DNA of 64,000 nucleotides. It comes from Gadus chalcogrammus. Taxonomy: Eukaryota > Chordata > Actinopteri > Gadiformes > Gadidae. Position 1 is the stretch's first letter; each line of letters starts with the position of its first letter. Both the position numbers and the translations under genes were made by a program. The notes under the pieces are model-generated. The model worked only from the letters and a program-made list of their open reading frames with translations. It did not search any database and was not told where the DNA came from. Shown piece by piece: positions 10,991-22,966 of this stretch. Location: contig NC_079431.1 in NCBI RefSeq assembly GCF_026213295.1, positions 13,134,299-13,198,298 of the forward strand, in the 5' to 3' direction.

Positions 10991-11640
10991 TAAAGCTTTT
11001 CACAAGCACTAATTTAGTTTCCCTGGTAACGCCTGATGGTTTTACAAATACCTGGAACAATCATTACCCTCCCATAAGGTTCTTATGCAACGGAAACATT
11101 GTTCACTCCAGTAAATAGGACGGAACTTAGATACGACTTGGCAACGGGAGGTTTTCTAGTCCACTCAGCTATGAGCCAGAGGGCTAACGTTATGCATTGT
11201 ACATATTTATAATTTGATATTTGTCCCAGCCTTTATACCACAGATACTCTAGGGTCTGAAGCATATAATCGTGCTGTCTGATTACATTTTAATTCATTTT
11301 TCACAATTTACCAGCTCTCGTTTTGAAGACTAATCACCGCAACATTCGTTTCAAAGGGAATCGCGACGTTCTATTCTTTAAAGTGTAACATAAAGTGTAA
11401 ATATTTATAATTTTCGTCTCAACCATTATAACACAGATACGCTCTATAGCATATGCATACATTTTTTGATTAAAGATCCAATTTTAATAATTTACCAGCT
11501 CTCGTTTTGAAGGCTGAACAGAAATTTTTAATGGAACTACAGGTGTCCATGTATCAGGAATTAATGGACGCCCTGCAGCCCTTCAGAATCAAGTATTCCC
11601 AAGACTATGGTGTAAAAATAATTCAAAAATATCTGAGCGA
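10991..11640. other. Intergenic with a partial direct repeat
   Basis: A diverged segment occurs twice, at about 11190-11330 and about 11400-11515. Both contain ATATTTATAAT and end TTTACCAGCTCTCGTTTTGAAG. No gene seen. From about 11640 the sequence is the crystallin 5' flank. Confidence 0.6.
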
Positions 11641-11826
11641 ATTGAACAATTCTGGGTTTTAATCCTATTTAAGTTTCTCGTGTATCCATCTATACGTTCA
11701 ATTAGCTCAACCTTGTTAAGAACATGTGGAAGCTTCTCAATGGGCTTTTACAGCATGTTGACTGAGAGTCATGAGTCAGTAGTTTGAACAATAGGGGCCG
11801 TCATGCAGTCTTTGGGTCTGTTCAGG

Positions 11827-11833
11827 CATAAAT
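11827..11833 (+). promoter_or_regulatory. Gene 2 promoter with variant TATA (CATAAAT)
   Basis: At the place where genes 1 and 3-6 have TATAAAT, gene 2 has CATAAAT. The neighbouring TGAGTCAG (11772-11779) and AACAATAG (11787-11794) are intact. Confidence 0.7.
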
Positions 11834-11902
11834 GTAGGGGCTTGACACAGGTAGAGCATCAGTTCACCAACCGATCTCTGAGAGACCACCTACACCACAA
11901 TC

Positions 11903-12708
11903 ATGATGGGCAAGGTAAAGAAATATTAACATGAATCATTGATTTCTATTTTTATAATAACATAAAAAATAAATTGTACATTAAATATTATAGCCAACTT
12001 GTTATTATCAATAAGTAATAGCATAATGTTCTGTAATGATATACCATGGTTGACAAATGTTTTGTTTCAGATCACTTTCTACGAGGAGAAGAACTTCCAG
12101 GGTCGCTCCTATGAGTGCATGAGCGACTGCTCCGACATGTCCTCCCACATGAGCAGGTGCCAGTCCTGCAGGGTGGAGAGCGGCTGCTTCATGCTCTATG
12201 AGAAGAACAACTACATGGGCCAGCAGTTCTTCATGAGGAGGGGAGAGTACAACGACATGCACCGCATGCAGAGCATGGGAATGATGTTTGACAACATCAG
12301 GTCCTGCAGAATGATCCCCTTTGTAAGAGAACTCACCAACAGTTCAACTGTTACACTAACAAAGTTAACCTGTTAAATTGATTTTGTTTGCTAATAGGTC
12401 AGCTTACACTGTTTCTCTGAATCTCTGCATTACAGCACAGAGGCCAGTTCAGGATGAAGATCTACGAGAGGGAGAACTTCGGTGGTCAGTCCAACGAGAT
12501 GATGGACGACTGTGACAACATCCAGGATCGTTACCGCATGTCCGACTGCCAGTCCTGCCACGTGATGGACGGCCACTGGCTGATGTACGAGCAGCCTCAC
12601 TACAAGGGCAGGATGATGTACATGAGGCCCGGAGAGTACAGGAGCTTCAGGGAGATGATGAGCGGCCAGAGGTTCATGAGCATGAGGCGTATCACTGACA
12701 TGTGTTAA
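11903..12708 (+). CDS. crygm: Gamma-M crystallin, gene 2 of 11
   Basis: Exons are 11903-11914, 12071-12322 and 12436-12708, giving 178 aa. It differs from gene 1 by His for Tyr in SSHMS, Lys for Arg in YEKNN, and EMMSGQRFM in place of [10 protein letters not shown] (one residue shorter). The protein is identical to those of genes 3, 5 and 6. AATAAA is at 12720-12725. It is the first gene of the 4.3-kb tandem block. Its TATA box carries a T-to-C change, so expression may be weaker; that is inference. Confidence 0.96.
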
Positions 12709-13607
12709 GTTTTCTCATCAATAAAACATGATCTAACTTAAATTTGCTGAATTTCTTTCATATTATTTGTGAAATAGGACCACTGAGCATACAGAAGACC
12801 ATCAGCGCAACATTTGAAAGCCGACCTTGAGTGTTTTGAACGACTGATCTCACAGAGAGATTCCATGAGTTGGCCTAATGTCAGAACCAAGGCTTCCAAA
12901 GGCCTATCCCCCTGAGGTTTATCAAAGAAGAACTATCCCGTTAATCACAGATTTTGTAATGGTAGAGAAGGTGTAGCTGTGTATTACCATCACTGCCTCC
13001 ATTTAATCAACAATTCCAACCGATCAATTTGTCAATTTGTCACCTAGCCGGAGTATCTTCTAAATGTTCCTCCACCATAGCATTGTGAGACCATCCTGAT
13101 ATTCACGGTTGGTTTTAGCAATGATCATTAGCCATAGGCAGCATATCTTTCCTAATATGGGCACAGTCTTATATTGTTAAAAAATCTCTATACTGTGGTA
13201 CTCTTTGTTGGTCAACTCCCTCCAGTGAGCGTTGAATGATCCAGGCATTATTTTAATGTTTTCCAAAAATGGTCTCACGAGACTAGAACCTCAGAAGTGC
13301 TGCAGTTCAAAAAGACCAGAAAAAATGTAAGGTACACTGCCGTTCTTGGTGGTCCAACCATTGTAATCGCCTCCCCTTGCTTAACTAAAATATCTAAGAT
13401 GCAATTATCCAAATCGCTTTGTTATGCTGATTCGGCATTTCGCATAAACACAAGACCTTTTGTAGTACTTTCATGGAAATTCACTGTTATTTTGTCCACA
13501 TGCTCTGTACCAACCGATAGAGAATTAGAGATTGATTGCAAAAGACAGTGGCAGTGTTACTATAGCAGTACAATGTGTGTAATCCAAAAATATAAATGAG
13601 TCTAGGC

Positions 13608-14632
13608 CAGGAGTCTTCAATGTTTTCCAGGCCAAGGACCCCCAAACTGATGGAGAGATTGAGCGGGGAACCCCTACTTATACATTGCATACAATTGTGT
13701 TTTATCTTAAACTGGTCCTATAGTGCCATGTATAAATGTACCTTGTTATTTTGCATTCAAGACTAAGATATTCAAATAATACACAGGCTCATATAGTCAT
13801 GTGTTTATTTTAAACATGTGCAAGGTACAGTGAGTAGGGTAGCCATGCCACTGTAATTCATAAACATAACATAAACTGATACCTGGCAAGATCATCAATG
13901 TCTTTCAATTACATGTAATCATGCATAAAAGCTATTCAAATAGACATTTTTAAAGCATAAATGTGGAAACGAAAATTAGTGATGTTTGTTAGTGTCTTTC
14001 TTATCACTCCGAAATAGTCTGGTAACTTATCAACCCCAGCGAGTCCGGTTGCTAGCGACGTCAACGTCTTTGGTGGACTATTTCTCTGCTGATCGCTTAT
14101 TTCCCCGATAATGGCCGGCATTCTGTACATTATCCCTTACATAACAGCACTCTCTCTCTCTCTCTCCCAACAGTCTTGGCTGCGCACTAACATCCAAATA
14201 CGTATTGTTTGGAGTGGGTAGATATAAAGGCCGGACGAGTCGCTGTGCTGTCCTTCTTCTTAATTGAAGGAGCAGGCAGAGAAAAGCTCTCTCCTGCTGG
14301 GCTTTCACTAAAATCAAATGCATAAAATTGTTGCAGCCAGTCCTGATGTGTCAGGTGCGCGTGAGAGACATACGAATGTACGCTTGACACTTTTGTAAAT
14401 GCCATTCGGATCGCATGATAGGAATAGATCTATTCCGATTAGAAATCGGATCAAAAGTGTCCATGTAAACGTGGCTAGTGTGTTGGATTCATGTTAATGT
14501 GTATTTAAAGACATTTCAATTTGTGGAAAAAATTGCGGGGGGAATATAAAATAATTGTCTGATCAACCAAAACTTTCGCAACCCCCCTGCAGTACCCCCT
14601 AGGGGTCGCGGATCCCCTGTTGAAGACCTCCG
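13608..14632. mobile_element. Non-autonomous hAT element, copy in gene 2-3 spacer
   Basis: An exact 8-bp target duplication GTCTAGGC lies at 13600-13607 and 14633-14640. The left end is CAGGAGTCTTCAATG, and the right end is the complement of CGGAGGTCTTCAAC. Inside are a short CT tract near 14150 and ORFs of 64 to 97 codons on the minus strand that match no transposase I recognise. Confidence 0.9.
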
Positions 14633-14640
14633 GTCTAGGC

Positions 14641-15015
14641 AATTGTGAGTATGCACACATATGTGTGCCTCTACCTTATCAGCTTGATTGTATTGCTTAC
14701 TTTATCTAAGCTTTTACTCCAACTTATTTGAGATTTAAAATAATAACGAAATTGTGTGTTTACTTCAAGGCATTTTAATTAACATTGCAAATATAAGATG
14801 GAATATTTGCCAACACAAAATACATGGATCTCCGGAAACTAGATAAAATAAAAACATAAAAATTAATAAAGGTTGAACCATCTTGTGGCCACTTTCTGCT
14901 GTGGTTTGTTTTCTAGTAGGTGGGAACAGTATGAACGCTGTAGAAACCCTGTGGCAGCTATCGGGAGGCAAAACGGTGCCGGAAAATAAAATGGGCAAAC
15001 AAACAATAAACTAAC
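14641..15015. other. Spacer segment retained only after gene 2
   Basis: About 345 bp between TATGTGTGC (ends 14668) and CCAATAATTTCAGC (15015) is absent from the next three spacers. It is present in the gene 6-7 spacer (about 33560-33950). The ancestral state is therefore presence. Confidence 0.85.
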
Positions 15016-15941
15016 CAATAATTTCAGCTGGGTAAACAACAATGAACAAAACAAAACAGATTAAATATGACTTATATTGTACACATCAACATTAATTAAA
15101 ATAACTTGACCCAATGTCCAGTCGTCTTTGCCTAGCTTGGTCACCAAAATAGGAAGTGAAGATCAGCTTGCACAAGTCCTTTCTGTACTATTATGGTGCC
15201 CAAACTTCATGCATAGTCACCATTCAATGATGTTTTTTTTAACACCTTCAACATTAGGGCACAGCCATGATTTAAAGCTAGTGACATCAGCAGAGTGGCC
15301 CTAGCGAGCAAGCATCCATCATCCGTCCAATACAAAGTGAATGGGAGGGGAGAGCCACACTCGAGGCCCTGCATTAGGTGGGGCAGAGCCGCGGGCAAGG
15401 GATTCTTCAAAGGCTCGCGTGCGGTGAGGTGAACTCACTGGCGGGTAAAGGGGAGGGAAAAAAGTTGAACTTCAGTTAACTTTATGGAAATGAGCGCGAC
15501 TCGCAGCGCGTGTTCGGCCATGTGTTTGGACAATTGGAATTTAGTGATTACTGGTGGAGCATACGGACTCTTGGTGGAATTTAATGTCCTGGTTTTAAGC
15601 CCTTCCATCGACAAAGTGGTAAACTCCCGACAAGCATCCACTAGAGAGGCTTTGAACAGGGCGCTGCCACAATCGAGGCAACGCATTTAGCGGGCCCAGC
15701 TGTTAGACTTGTGAGATCACCATGACCTTGCGAGTAGCCGAGTACCCATACTGTTTTTCTTTCTGCATAATCCTTCTGGCCTTGACCCCATTGAAAGCCA
15801 CTTAAAAAATAAATTAAAAATAGGTTGAATCGGTACTCGGAGGAGGACGTTTCTGTTGATGATAACCAAGAAATACCGCAGTCTGCCGAATTAAGAAAAT
15901 ACATGGCACTCTTAATTGTTCATCCAAATTAAGACAGAATC

Positions 15942-16205
15942 ATGGTCAAATATTTACAGAAATCTACACAAAAGCTTTTTCGCAGCGGAGTATATGTTTT
16001 GCTTTACTTCAAACTAGATACGGCAAGAGCAAAGAGAGCAAGACCAGCACATAGTTATTTTTTCCGTTTGGCAAAGGCCAGACAAATTCATATGAAAAGC
16101 AAACTTGACTATCTGGATGATCCCACTAACTATAGCCTCCTTGTTCGGGAGGGCTTTAGAATTCGAATCAATTACTTGATCATTTTGATTGGATGTGTTT
16201 TTTGA
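15942..16205 (+). other. 87-codon ORF in crystallin 5' flank, copy 1
   Basis: The ORF starts MVKYLQKSTQKLFRSGVYV, is basic, and has no domain I recognise. Equivalent ORFs sit 611-651 bp upstream of genes 4, 5 and 6 (21540, 25853, 30165). The changes I could spot between copies alter residues (F/I, R/C, Q/R, I/N), and the gene 1 homologue is frameshifted. The simplest reading is non-coding duplicated DNA. Confidence 0.3.
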
Positions 16206-16268
16206 CAATTTAGAATCAGAATTGTCCAACATCCAAGTTAAGGTTTAATTATTGTGTCATATATATCT

Positions 16269-16272
<4 letters not shown>

Positions 16273-16314
<42 letters not shown>
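16273..16314. repeat. (AT)n microsatellite upstream of gene 3
   Basis: TA-dinucleotide tract also found at the same place before genes 4 (about 21866-21915), 5 (about 26175-26215) and 6 (about 30490-30568), with different lengths. Confidence 0.95.
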
Positions 16315-16319
<5 letters not shown>

Positions 16320-16435
16320 CAAGTTCATTTTGAATCCTCTTTAGGTTTTTCAGGGCAGTATCCATCTATACGTTAAAATAGCTTAACCCTGTTAAGAGCA
16401 TGTGGAAGCTTCTACAGTATGTTCAGTCAGAGTCA

Positions 16436-16497
16436 TGATTCAGTACTTTGAACAATAGGGGTCGTCATGCAGTCTTTGGGTCTGTTCAGGTATAAAT
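16436..16497 (+). promoter_or_regulatory. Gene 3 core promoter
   Basis: TATAAAT at 16491-16497, AACAATAG at 16451-16458, TGATTCAG at 16436-16443. The MARE/AP-1-like core has one change (G to T) relative to genes 1 and 2. Confidence 0.75.
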
Positions 16498-16566
16498 GTA
16501 GGGGCTTGACACAGGAAGAGCATCAGTTCACCAACCGATCTCTGAGAGACCACCAACACCACAATC

Positions 16567-17370
16567 ATGATGGGCAAGGTAAAGATATATTAACATAAAT
16601 CATTGATTTGTATTCATGTAATAAGATTGAATATATTCTACATTAAATATTGCATCTAACTTGTTGTTATCATTTAGTAATAGCACAATGTTCTGTAATG
16701 ATATACCATGGTTGACAAATCATTTGTTTCAGATCACTTTCTACGAGGAGAAGAACTTCCAGGGTCGCTCCTATGAGTGCATGAGCGACTGCTCCGACAT
16801 GTCCTCCCACATGAGCAGGTGCCAGTCCTGCAGGGTGGAGAGCGGCTGCTTCATGCTCTATGAGAAGAACAACTACATGGGCCAGCAGTTCTTCATGAGG
16901 AGGGGAGAGTACAACGACATGCACCGCATGCAGAGCATGGGAATGATGTTTGACAACATCAGGTCCTGCAGAATGATCCCCTTTGTAAGAGAACTCACAA
17001 ACAGTTAAAGTGTTACACTAACAAAGTTAAACAGTTAAATTGACTTTGTTTGTTAATAGGTTAGCTTACACTGTTTCTCTGAATCTCTGCATTACAGCAC
17101 AGAGGCCAGTTCAGGATGAAGATCTACGAGAGGGAGAACTTCGGTGGTCAGTCCAATGAGATGATGGACGACTGTGACAACATCCAGGATCGTTACCGCA
17201 TGTCCGACTGCCAGTCCTGCCACGTGATGGACGGCCACTGGCTGATGTACGAGCAGCCTCACTACAAGGGCAGGATGATGTACATGAGGCCCGGAGAGTA
17301 CAGGAGCTTCAGGGAGATGATGAGCGGCCAGAGGTTCATGAGCATGAGGCGTATCACTGACATGTGTTAA
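16567..17370 (+). CDS. crygm: Gamma-M crystallin, gene 3 of 11
   Basis: Exons are 16567-16578, 16733-16984 and 17098-17370; 178 aa, the same protein as gene 2. AATAAA is at 17382-17387. Its 3' spacer alone carries the RTE/Rex3-like insertion at 17701, about 330 bp past the stop. Confidence 0.96.
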
Positions 17371-17700
17371 GTTTTCTCATCAATAAAACATGATCTAACT
17401 TAAATTTGCTGAATTTCTTGCATATTATTTGTGAAATAGGACCACTGAGCATACAGAAGACCATCAGCGCAACATTTGAAAGCCGACTTTGAGTGTTTTC
17501 AACGTCTGATCTCACAGAGAGATTCCATGAGTTGGCCTAATGTCAGAACCAAGGCTTCCAAAGGCCTATCCCCCTGAGGTTTATCAAAGAAGAACTATCC
17601 CGTTAATCACAGATTTTGTAATGGTAGAGAAGGTGTAGCTGTGTATTACGATCACTGCCTCCATTTGATCAACAATTCCAACCGATCAATTTGTCAATTT

Positions 17701-18969
17701 TTGGTCGGCACCAAAGTGTTTCTGGAAGACTATCCGGCACCTCAGGAGGGGGAAACGGGGAACCATCCAAGCTGTGTACAGTAAGGATGGGACTCTGTTG
17801 ACCTCAACTGAGGAGGTCGTCGGACGTTGGAAGGAACACTTTGAGGAACTCCTGAATCCGAATAACACGCCCTCTATGTTGGAGGCAGAGCTCGAGGTTG
17901 ATGGTGTTTCGTCGTCAATTTCCCTGGTGGAGGTCACTGAGGTAGTCAAACATCTCCGCAGTGGCAAAGCCCCAGGGATTTATGAGATCCAGCCAGAAAT
18001 GCTAAAGGCTCTGGGTGTTGAGGGGCTGTCATGGTTGACACGCCTATTCAACATTGCGTGGGAGTCGGGTACAGTGCCAAAGGAGTGGCAAACCGGGGTG
18101 GTGGTTCCCCTGTTCAAAAAGGGGGACCAGAGAGTGTGTGCCAATTACCGGGGTATCACACTTCTCAGCCTCCCTGGTAAAGTCTATGATCTCATTGGAT
18201 CATCGGCCTGTGACCTTCAGCACTCACTGAAGCGGCTGGGATGAGGATCAGCACCGCTAAATCTGAGGCCATGACTCTTAGCAGGAAACCGATGGATTGC
18301 TTACTCCGGGTAGGAAATTAGTCCTTAGCCCAAGTGAAGGAGTTCAAGTACCTCGGGGTCTTGTTCGCGAGTGAGGGTACTATGGAGCGTGAGATTGGCC
18401 GGAGAATCGGAGCAGCGGGGGCGGTATTGCGTTCGCTTTACCGCACCGTTGTAACGAAAAGAGAGCTGAGCCGCAAGGCAAAGCTCTCGATCTACCGGTC
18501 GATGTTCGTTCCTATCCTCACCTATGGTCATGAGGGCTGGGTGATGACCGAAAGGAGGAGATCGCGGGTACAAGCGGCCGAGATGAGTTTTCTCAGAAGG
18601 GTGGCTGGCGTCTCCCTTAGGGATAGGGTGAGAAGCTCAGCCATCCATGAGGAACTCGGATTAGAGCCGCTGCTCCTTTACTTAGAAAGGAGTCAGCTGA
18701 GGTGGTTCGGGCATCTGGTAAGGATGCCCACTGGGCGCCTTCCTTGGGAGGTGTTTCAGGCACGTCCAGTGGGGAGGAGACCTCGGGGAAGACCCAGGAC
18801 TAGGTGGAGAGATTATATCTCAACACTGGTCTGGGAACGCCTCGGGATCCCCCCGTCAGAGTTGGTCAATGTGGCCCGGGAAAGGGAAGTCTGGGGCCCC
18901 CTGCTTGAGCTGCTCCCCCCGCGACCCGACCCCGGATAAGCGGACGAAAATGAGATGAGATGATGAGAG
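17701..18969 (+). mobile_element. 5'-truncated RTE/Rex3-like LINE
   Basis: It is flanked by an exact 13-bp duplication AATTTGTCAATTT (17688-17700 and 18970-18982); the other spacers show the single-copy empty site. The 3' end is a short GATGA-type repeat, as described for Rex3. Frame 17774-18244 has reverse-transcriptase text (SGKAPGIYEIQPEMLKALGV, CANYRGITLLSLPGKVY), then jumps directly to DLQHSLKRLG. The palm core with the catalytic Asp-Asp motif is deleted. Frame 18334-18939 (201 codons) is the intact C-terminal part (LRWFGHLVRMPTGRLPWEVF, GRRPRGRPRTRWRDY). It is not autonomous. Confidence 0.9.
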
Positions 18970-19534
18970 AATTTGTCAATTTGTCACCTAGCCGGAGTAT
19001 CTTCTAAATGTTCCTCCACCTTAGCATTGTGAGACCATCCTGATATTCACGGTTGGTTTTAGCAATGATCATTAGCCATAGGCAGCATATCTTTCCTAAT
19101 ATGGGCACAGTCTTATATTGTTAAAAAAACTCTATACTGTGGTACTCTTTGTTGGTCAACTCCCTCCAGTGAGCGTTGAATGATCCAGGCATTATTTTAA
19201 TGTTTTCCAAAGATGGTCTCACGAGACTAGAACCTCAGAAGTGCTGCAGTTCAAAAAGACCAGGAAAAATTCAAGGTGCACTGCCGTTCTTGGTGGTCCA
19301 ACCATTGTAATCGCCTCCCCTTGCTTAACTAAAATATCTAAGATACAATTATCAAAATCGCTTTGTTATGCTGATTCGGCATTACGCATAAACACAAGAC
19401 CTTGTGTAGTACTTTCATGGAAATTCCCTGTTTTGTCCACATGCTCTGTACCAACCGATAGAGATTGATTGTAAAAGACAGTGTTACTATAGCAGTACAA
19501 TGTGTGTAATCCAAAAATATAAATGAGTCTAGGC

Positions 19535-20571
19535 CAGGGGTCTTCAATGTTTTCCAGGGCAAGGACCCCCAAACTGATGGAGAGATTGAGCGGGGAACCC
19601 CTACTTATATATTGCATAAAATTGTGTTTTATCTTAAACTGGTCCTAGAGTGCCATGTATAAATGTACCTTGTTATTTTGCATTCAAGACTAAGATATTC
19701 AAATAATACACAGGTTCATATATTCATGTGTTTATTTTAAACATGTGCAAGGTACAGTGAGTACTAGCCATGTTACTGTCATTCATAAACATAACATAAC
19801 ATAATAAACTGATACCTGGCAAGATCATCAATGTCCGACAATTGCATTTAATCATGCATAAAAGCTATTCAAATAGACATTTTTAAAGCATATATGTGGA
19901 AACGAAAATCAGTGATGTTTGTTAGTGTCTTTCTTATCACGCCGAAATAGTCTGGTAACTTATCAACCCCAGCGAGTCCGGTTGCTAGCGACGTCAACGT
20001 CTTTGGGGGACTATTTCTCTGCTGATCGCTTATTTCCCCGATAATGGCCGGCATTCTGTACATTATCCCTTACATAACAGCACTCTCTCTCTCTCTCCCA
20101 ACAGTCTTGGCTGCGCAATCACATCCAAACACGGATTGTTTGCGGCGGAGGAGCGGGTAGATATAAAGACCGGACGAGTCGCTGTGCTGTCCTTCTTCTT
20201 AATTGAAGGAGCAGGCAGAGAAAAGCTCTCTCCTGCTGGGCTTTCACTAAAATCAAATCCATAAAATTGTTGCAGCCAGTCCTGATGTGTCAGGTGTGCG
20301 TGAGAGACACACGAACGTACGCTTGACACTTTTGTAAATGCCATTCGGATCGCATGATAGGAATAGATCTATTCCGATTAGAAATCGGATCAAAAGTGTC
20401 CATGTAAACATGGCTAGTGTGTTGGATTCATGTTAATGTGTATTTAAAGACATTTCAATTCGTGGAAAAAATTGCGGGGGGAATATAAAATAATTGTCTA
20501 ATCAACCAAAACTTTTGCAACCCCCCTGCAGTACCCCCTAGGGGTCGCGGATCCCCTGTTGAAGACCTCTG
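19535..20571. mobile_element. Non-autonomous hAT element, copy in gene 3-4 spacer
   Basis: GTCTAGGC duplications are at 19527-19534 and 20572-20579. The ends are CAGGGGTCTTCAA and the complement of CAGAGGTCTTCAA. It is orthologous by duplication to 13608-14632 rather than an independent insertion, because site and duplication are the same. Confidence 0.9.
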
Positions 20572-21539
20572 GTCTAGGCAATTGTGAGTATGCACATATA
20601 TGTGTGCGTAGACCAGTAACTTCAGCTGGGTAAACAACAATGAACAAAAAAAAACAGATTAAATATGACTTATATTGTACACATCAACAATAAATAAAAT
20701 AACTTGACCCAATGTCCAGTCGTCTTTGCCTAGCTTGGTCACCAAAATAGGAAGTGAACATCAGCTTGCACAAGTCCTTTCTGTACTATTATGGTGCCCA
20801 AACTTCATACATAGTCACCATTCAATGATGTTTTTTTTAACACCTTCAACATTAGGGCACAGCCATGATTTAAAGCTAGTGACATCAGCAGAGTGGCCCT
20901 CGCGAGCAAGCATCCATCATCCGTCCAATACAAAGTGAATGGGAGGGGAGAGCCACACTCGAGGCCCTGCATTAGGTGGGGCAGAGCCGCGGGCAAGGGA
21001 TTCTTCAAAGGCTCGCGTGCGGTCAGGTGAACTCACTGGCGGGTAAAGGGGAGGGAAAAAAGTTGAACTTCAGTTAACTTTATGGAAATGAGCGCGACTC
21101 GCAGCGTGTGTTCGGCCATGTGTTTGGACAATTGGAATTTATTGATTACTGGTGGAGCATACGGACTCTTGGTGGAATTTAATGTCCTGGTTTTAAGCCC
21201 TTCCATCGACAAAGTGGTAAACTCCCGACAAGCATCCACTGGAGAGGCTTTGAACAGGGCGCTGCCACAATCGAGGCAACGCATTTAGCGGGCCCAGCTG
21301 TTAGACTTGTGAGATCACCATGACCTTGCGACTAGCCGAGTACCCATGCTGTTTTTCTTTCTGCATAATCATTCTGGCCTTGACCCCATTGAAAGCCACT
21401 TAAAAAATAAATTAAAAATAGGTCGAATCGGTACTCTGAGGAGGACGTTTCTGTTGATGATAACCAAGAAATACCGCAGTCTGCCGAATTAAGAAAATAC
21501 ATGGCACTCTTAATTGTTCATCCGAATTAAGACAGAATC

Positions 21540-21803
21540 ATGGTCAAATATTTACAGAAATCTACACAAAAGCTTTTTCGCAGCGGAGTATATGTTTTGC
21601 TTTACTTCAAACTAGATACGGCAAGAGCAAAGAGAGCAAGACCAGCACATAGTTATTTTATCCGTTTGGCAAAGGCCAGACAAATTCATATGAAAAGCAA
21701 ACTTGACTATCTGGATGATCCCACTAACTATAGCCTCCTTGTTCGGGAGGGCTTTAGAATTCGAATCAATTACTTGATCATTTTGAATGGATGTGTTTTT
21801 TGA
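21540..21803 (+). other. 87-codon ORF in crystallin 5' flank, copy 2
   Basis: Counterpart of the ORF at 15942, 623 bp before the gene 4 start. It differs by F to I and I to N. Confidence 0.3.
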
Positions 21804-21866
21804 CAATTTAGAATCAGAATTGTCCAACATCCAAGTTAAGGTTCAATTATTGTGTCATATATATCT

Positions 21867-21917
<51 letters not shown>

Positions 21918-22031
21918 AGTTCATTTTGAATCCTCTTTAGGTTTTTCAGGGCAGTATCCATCTATACGTTAAAATAGCTTAACCCTGTTAAGAGCATGTG
22001 GAAGCTTCTACAGTATGTTCAGTCAGAGTCA

Positions 22032-22093
22032 TGATTCAGTACTTTGAACAATAGGGGCCGTCATGCAGTCTTTGCGTCTGTTCAGGTATAAAT
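22032..22093 (+). promoter_or_regulatory. Gene 4 core promoter
   Basis: TATAAAT at 22087-22093, AACAATAG at 22047-22054, TGATTCAG at 22032-22039. Confidence 0.75.
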
Positions 22094-22162
22094 GTAGGGG
22101 CTTGACACAGGAAGAGCATCAGTTCACCAACCGATCTCTGAGAGACCACCAACACCACAATC

Positions 22163-22966
22163 ATGATGGGCAAGGTAAAGATTTATTAACATAAATCATT
22201 GATTTGTATTCATGTAATAAGATTCAATATATTCTACATTAAATATTGCAGCCAACTTGTTGTTATCATTAAGTAATAGCACAATGTTCTGTAATGATAT
22301 ACCATGATTGACAAATTATTTGTTTCAGATCACTTTCTACGAGGAGAAGAACTTCCAGGGTCGCTCCTATGAGTGCATGAGCGACTGCTCCGACATGTCC
22401 TCCCACATGAGCAGGTGCCAGTCCTGCAGGGTGGAGAGCGGCTGCTTCATGCTCTATGAGAAGAACAACTACATGGGCCAGCAGTTCTTCATGAGGAGGG
22501 GAGAGTACAACGACATGCACCGCATGCAGAGCATGGGAATGCAGTGTGACAACATCAGGTCCTGCAGAATGATCCCCTTTGTAAGAGAACTCACCAACAG
22601 TTCAACTGTTACACTAACAAAGTTAAACAGTTAAATTTACTTTGTTTGTTAATAGGTTAGCTTACACTGTTTCTCTGAATCTCTGCATTACAGCACAGAG
22701 GCCAGTTCAGGATGAAGATCTACGAGAGGGAGAACTTCGGTGGTCAGTCCAATGAGATGATGGACGACTGTGACAACATCCAGGATCGTTACCGCATGTC
22801 CGACTGCCAGTCCTGCCACGTGATGGACGGCCACTGGCTGATGTACGAGCAGCCTCACTACAAGGGCAGGATGATGTACATGAGGCCCGGAGAGTACAGG
22901 AGCTTCAGGGAGATGATGAGCGGCCAGAGGTTCATGAGCATGAGGCGTATCACTGACATGTGTTAA
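22163..22966 (+). CDS. crygm: Gamma-M crystallin, gene 4 of 11 (Gln-Cys variant)
   Basis: Exons are 22163-22174, 22329-22580 and 22694-22966; 178 aa. It matches gene 2 except that residues 76-77, Met-Phe elsewhere, are Gln-Cys ([10 protein letters not shown]). Three base changes fall within five positions at about 22540-22545. The extra Cys lies near the end of the N-terminal domain, close to the conserved Cys 83. AATAAA is at 22978-22983. Confidence 0.95.

Noticed and set aside
13936..14130. 64-codon minus-strand ORF conserved in four spacers
   Set aside because: It lies inside the duplicated hAT element; its conservation is explained by recent duplication and it matches no transposase domain I know.
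15484..15690. 68-codon ORF in the spacers (copies at 21082, 25395, 29707)
   Set aside because: Overlaps an antisense ORF of similar length, lies in duplicated GC-rich spacer DNA absent from the gene 6-7 spacer, and has no recognised domain.
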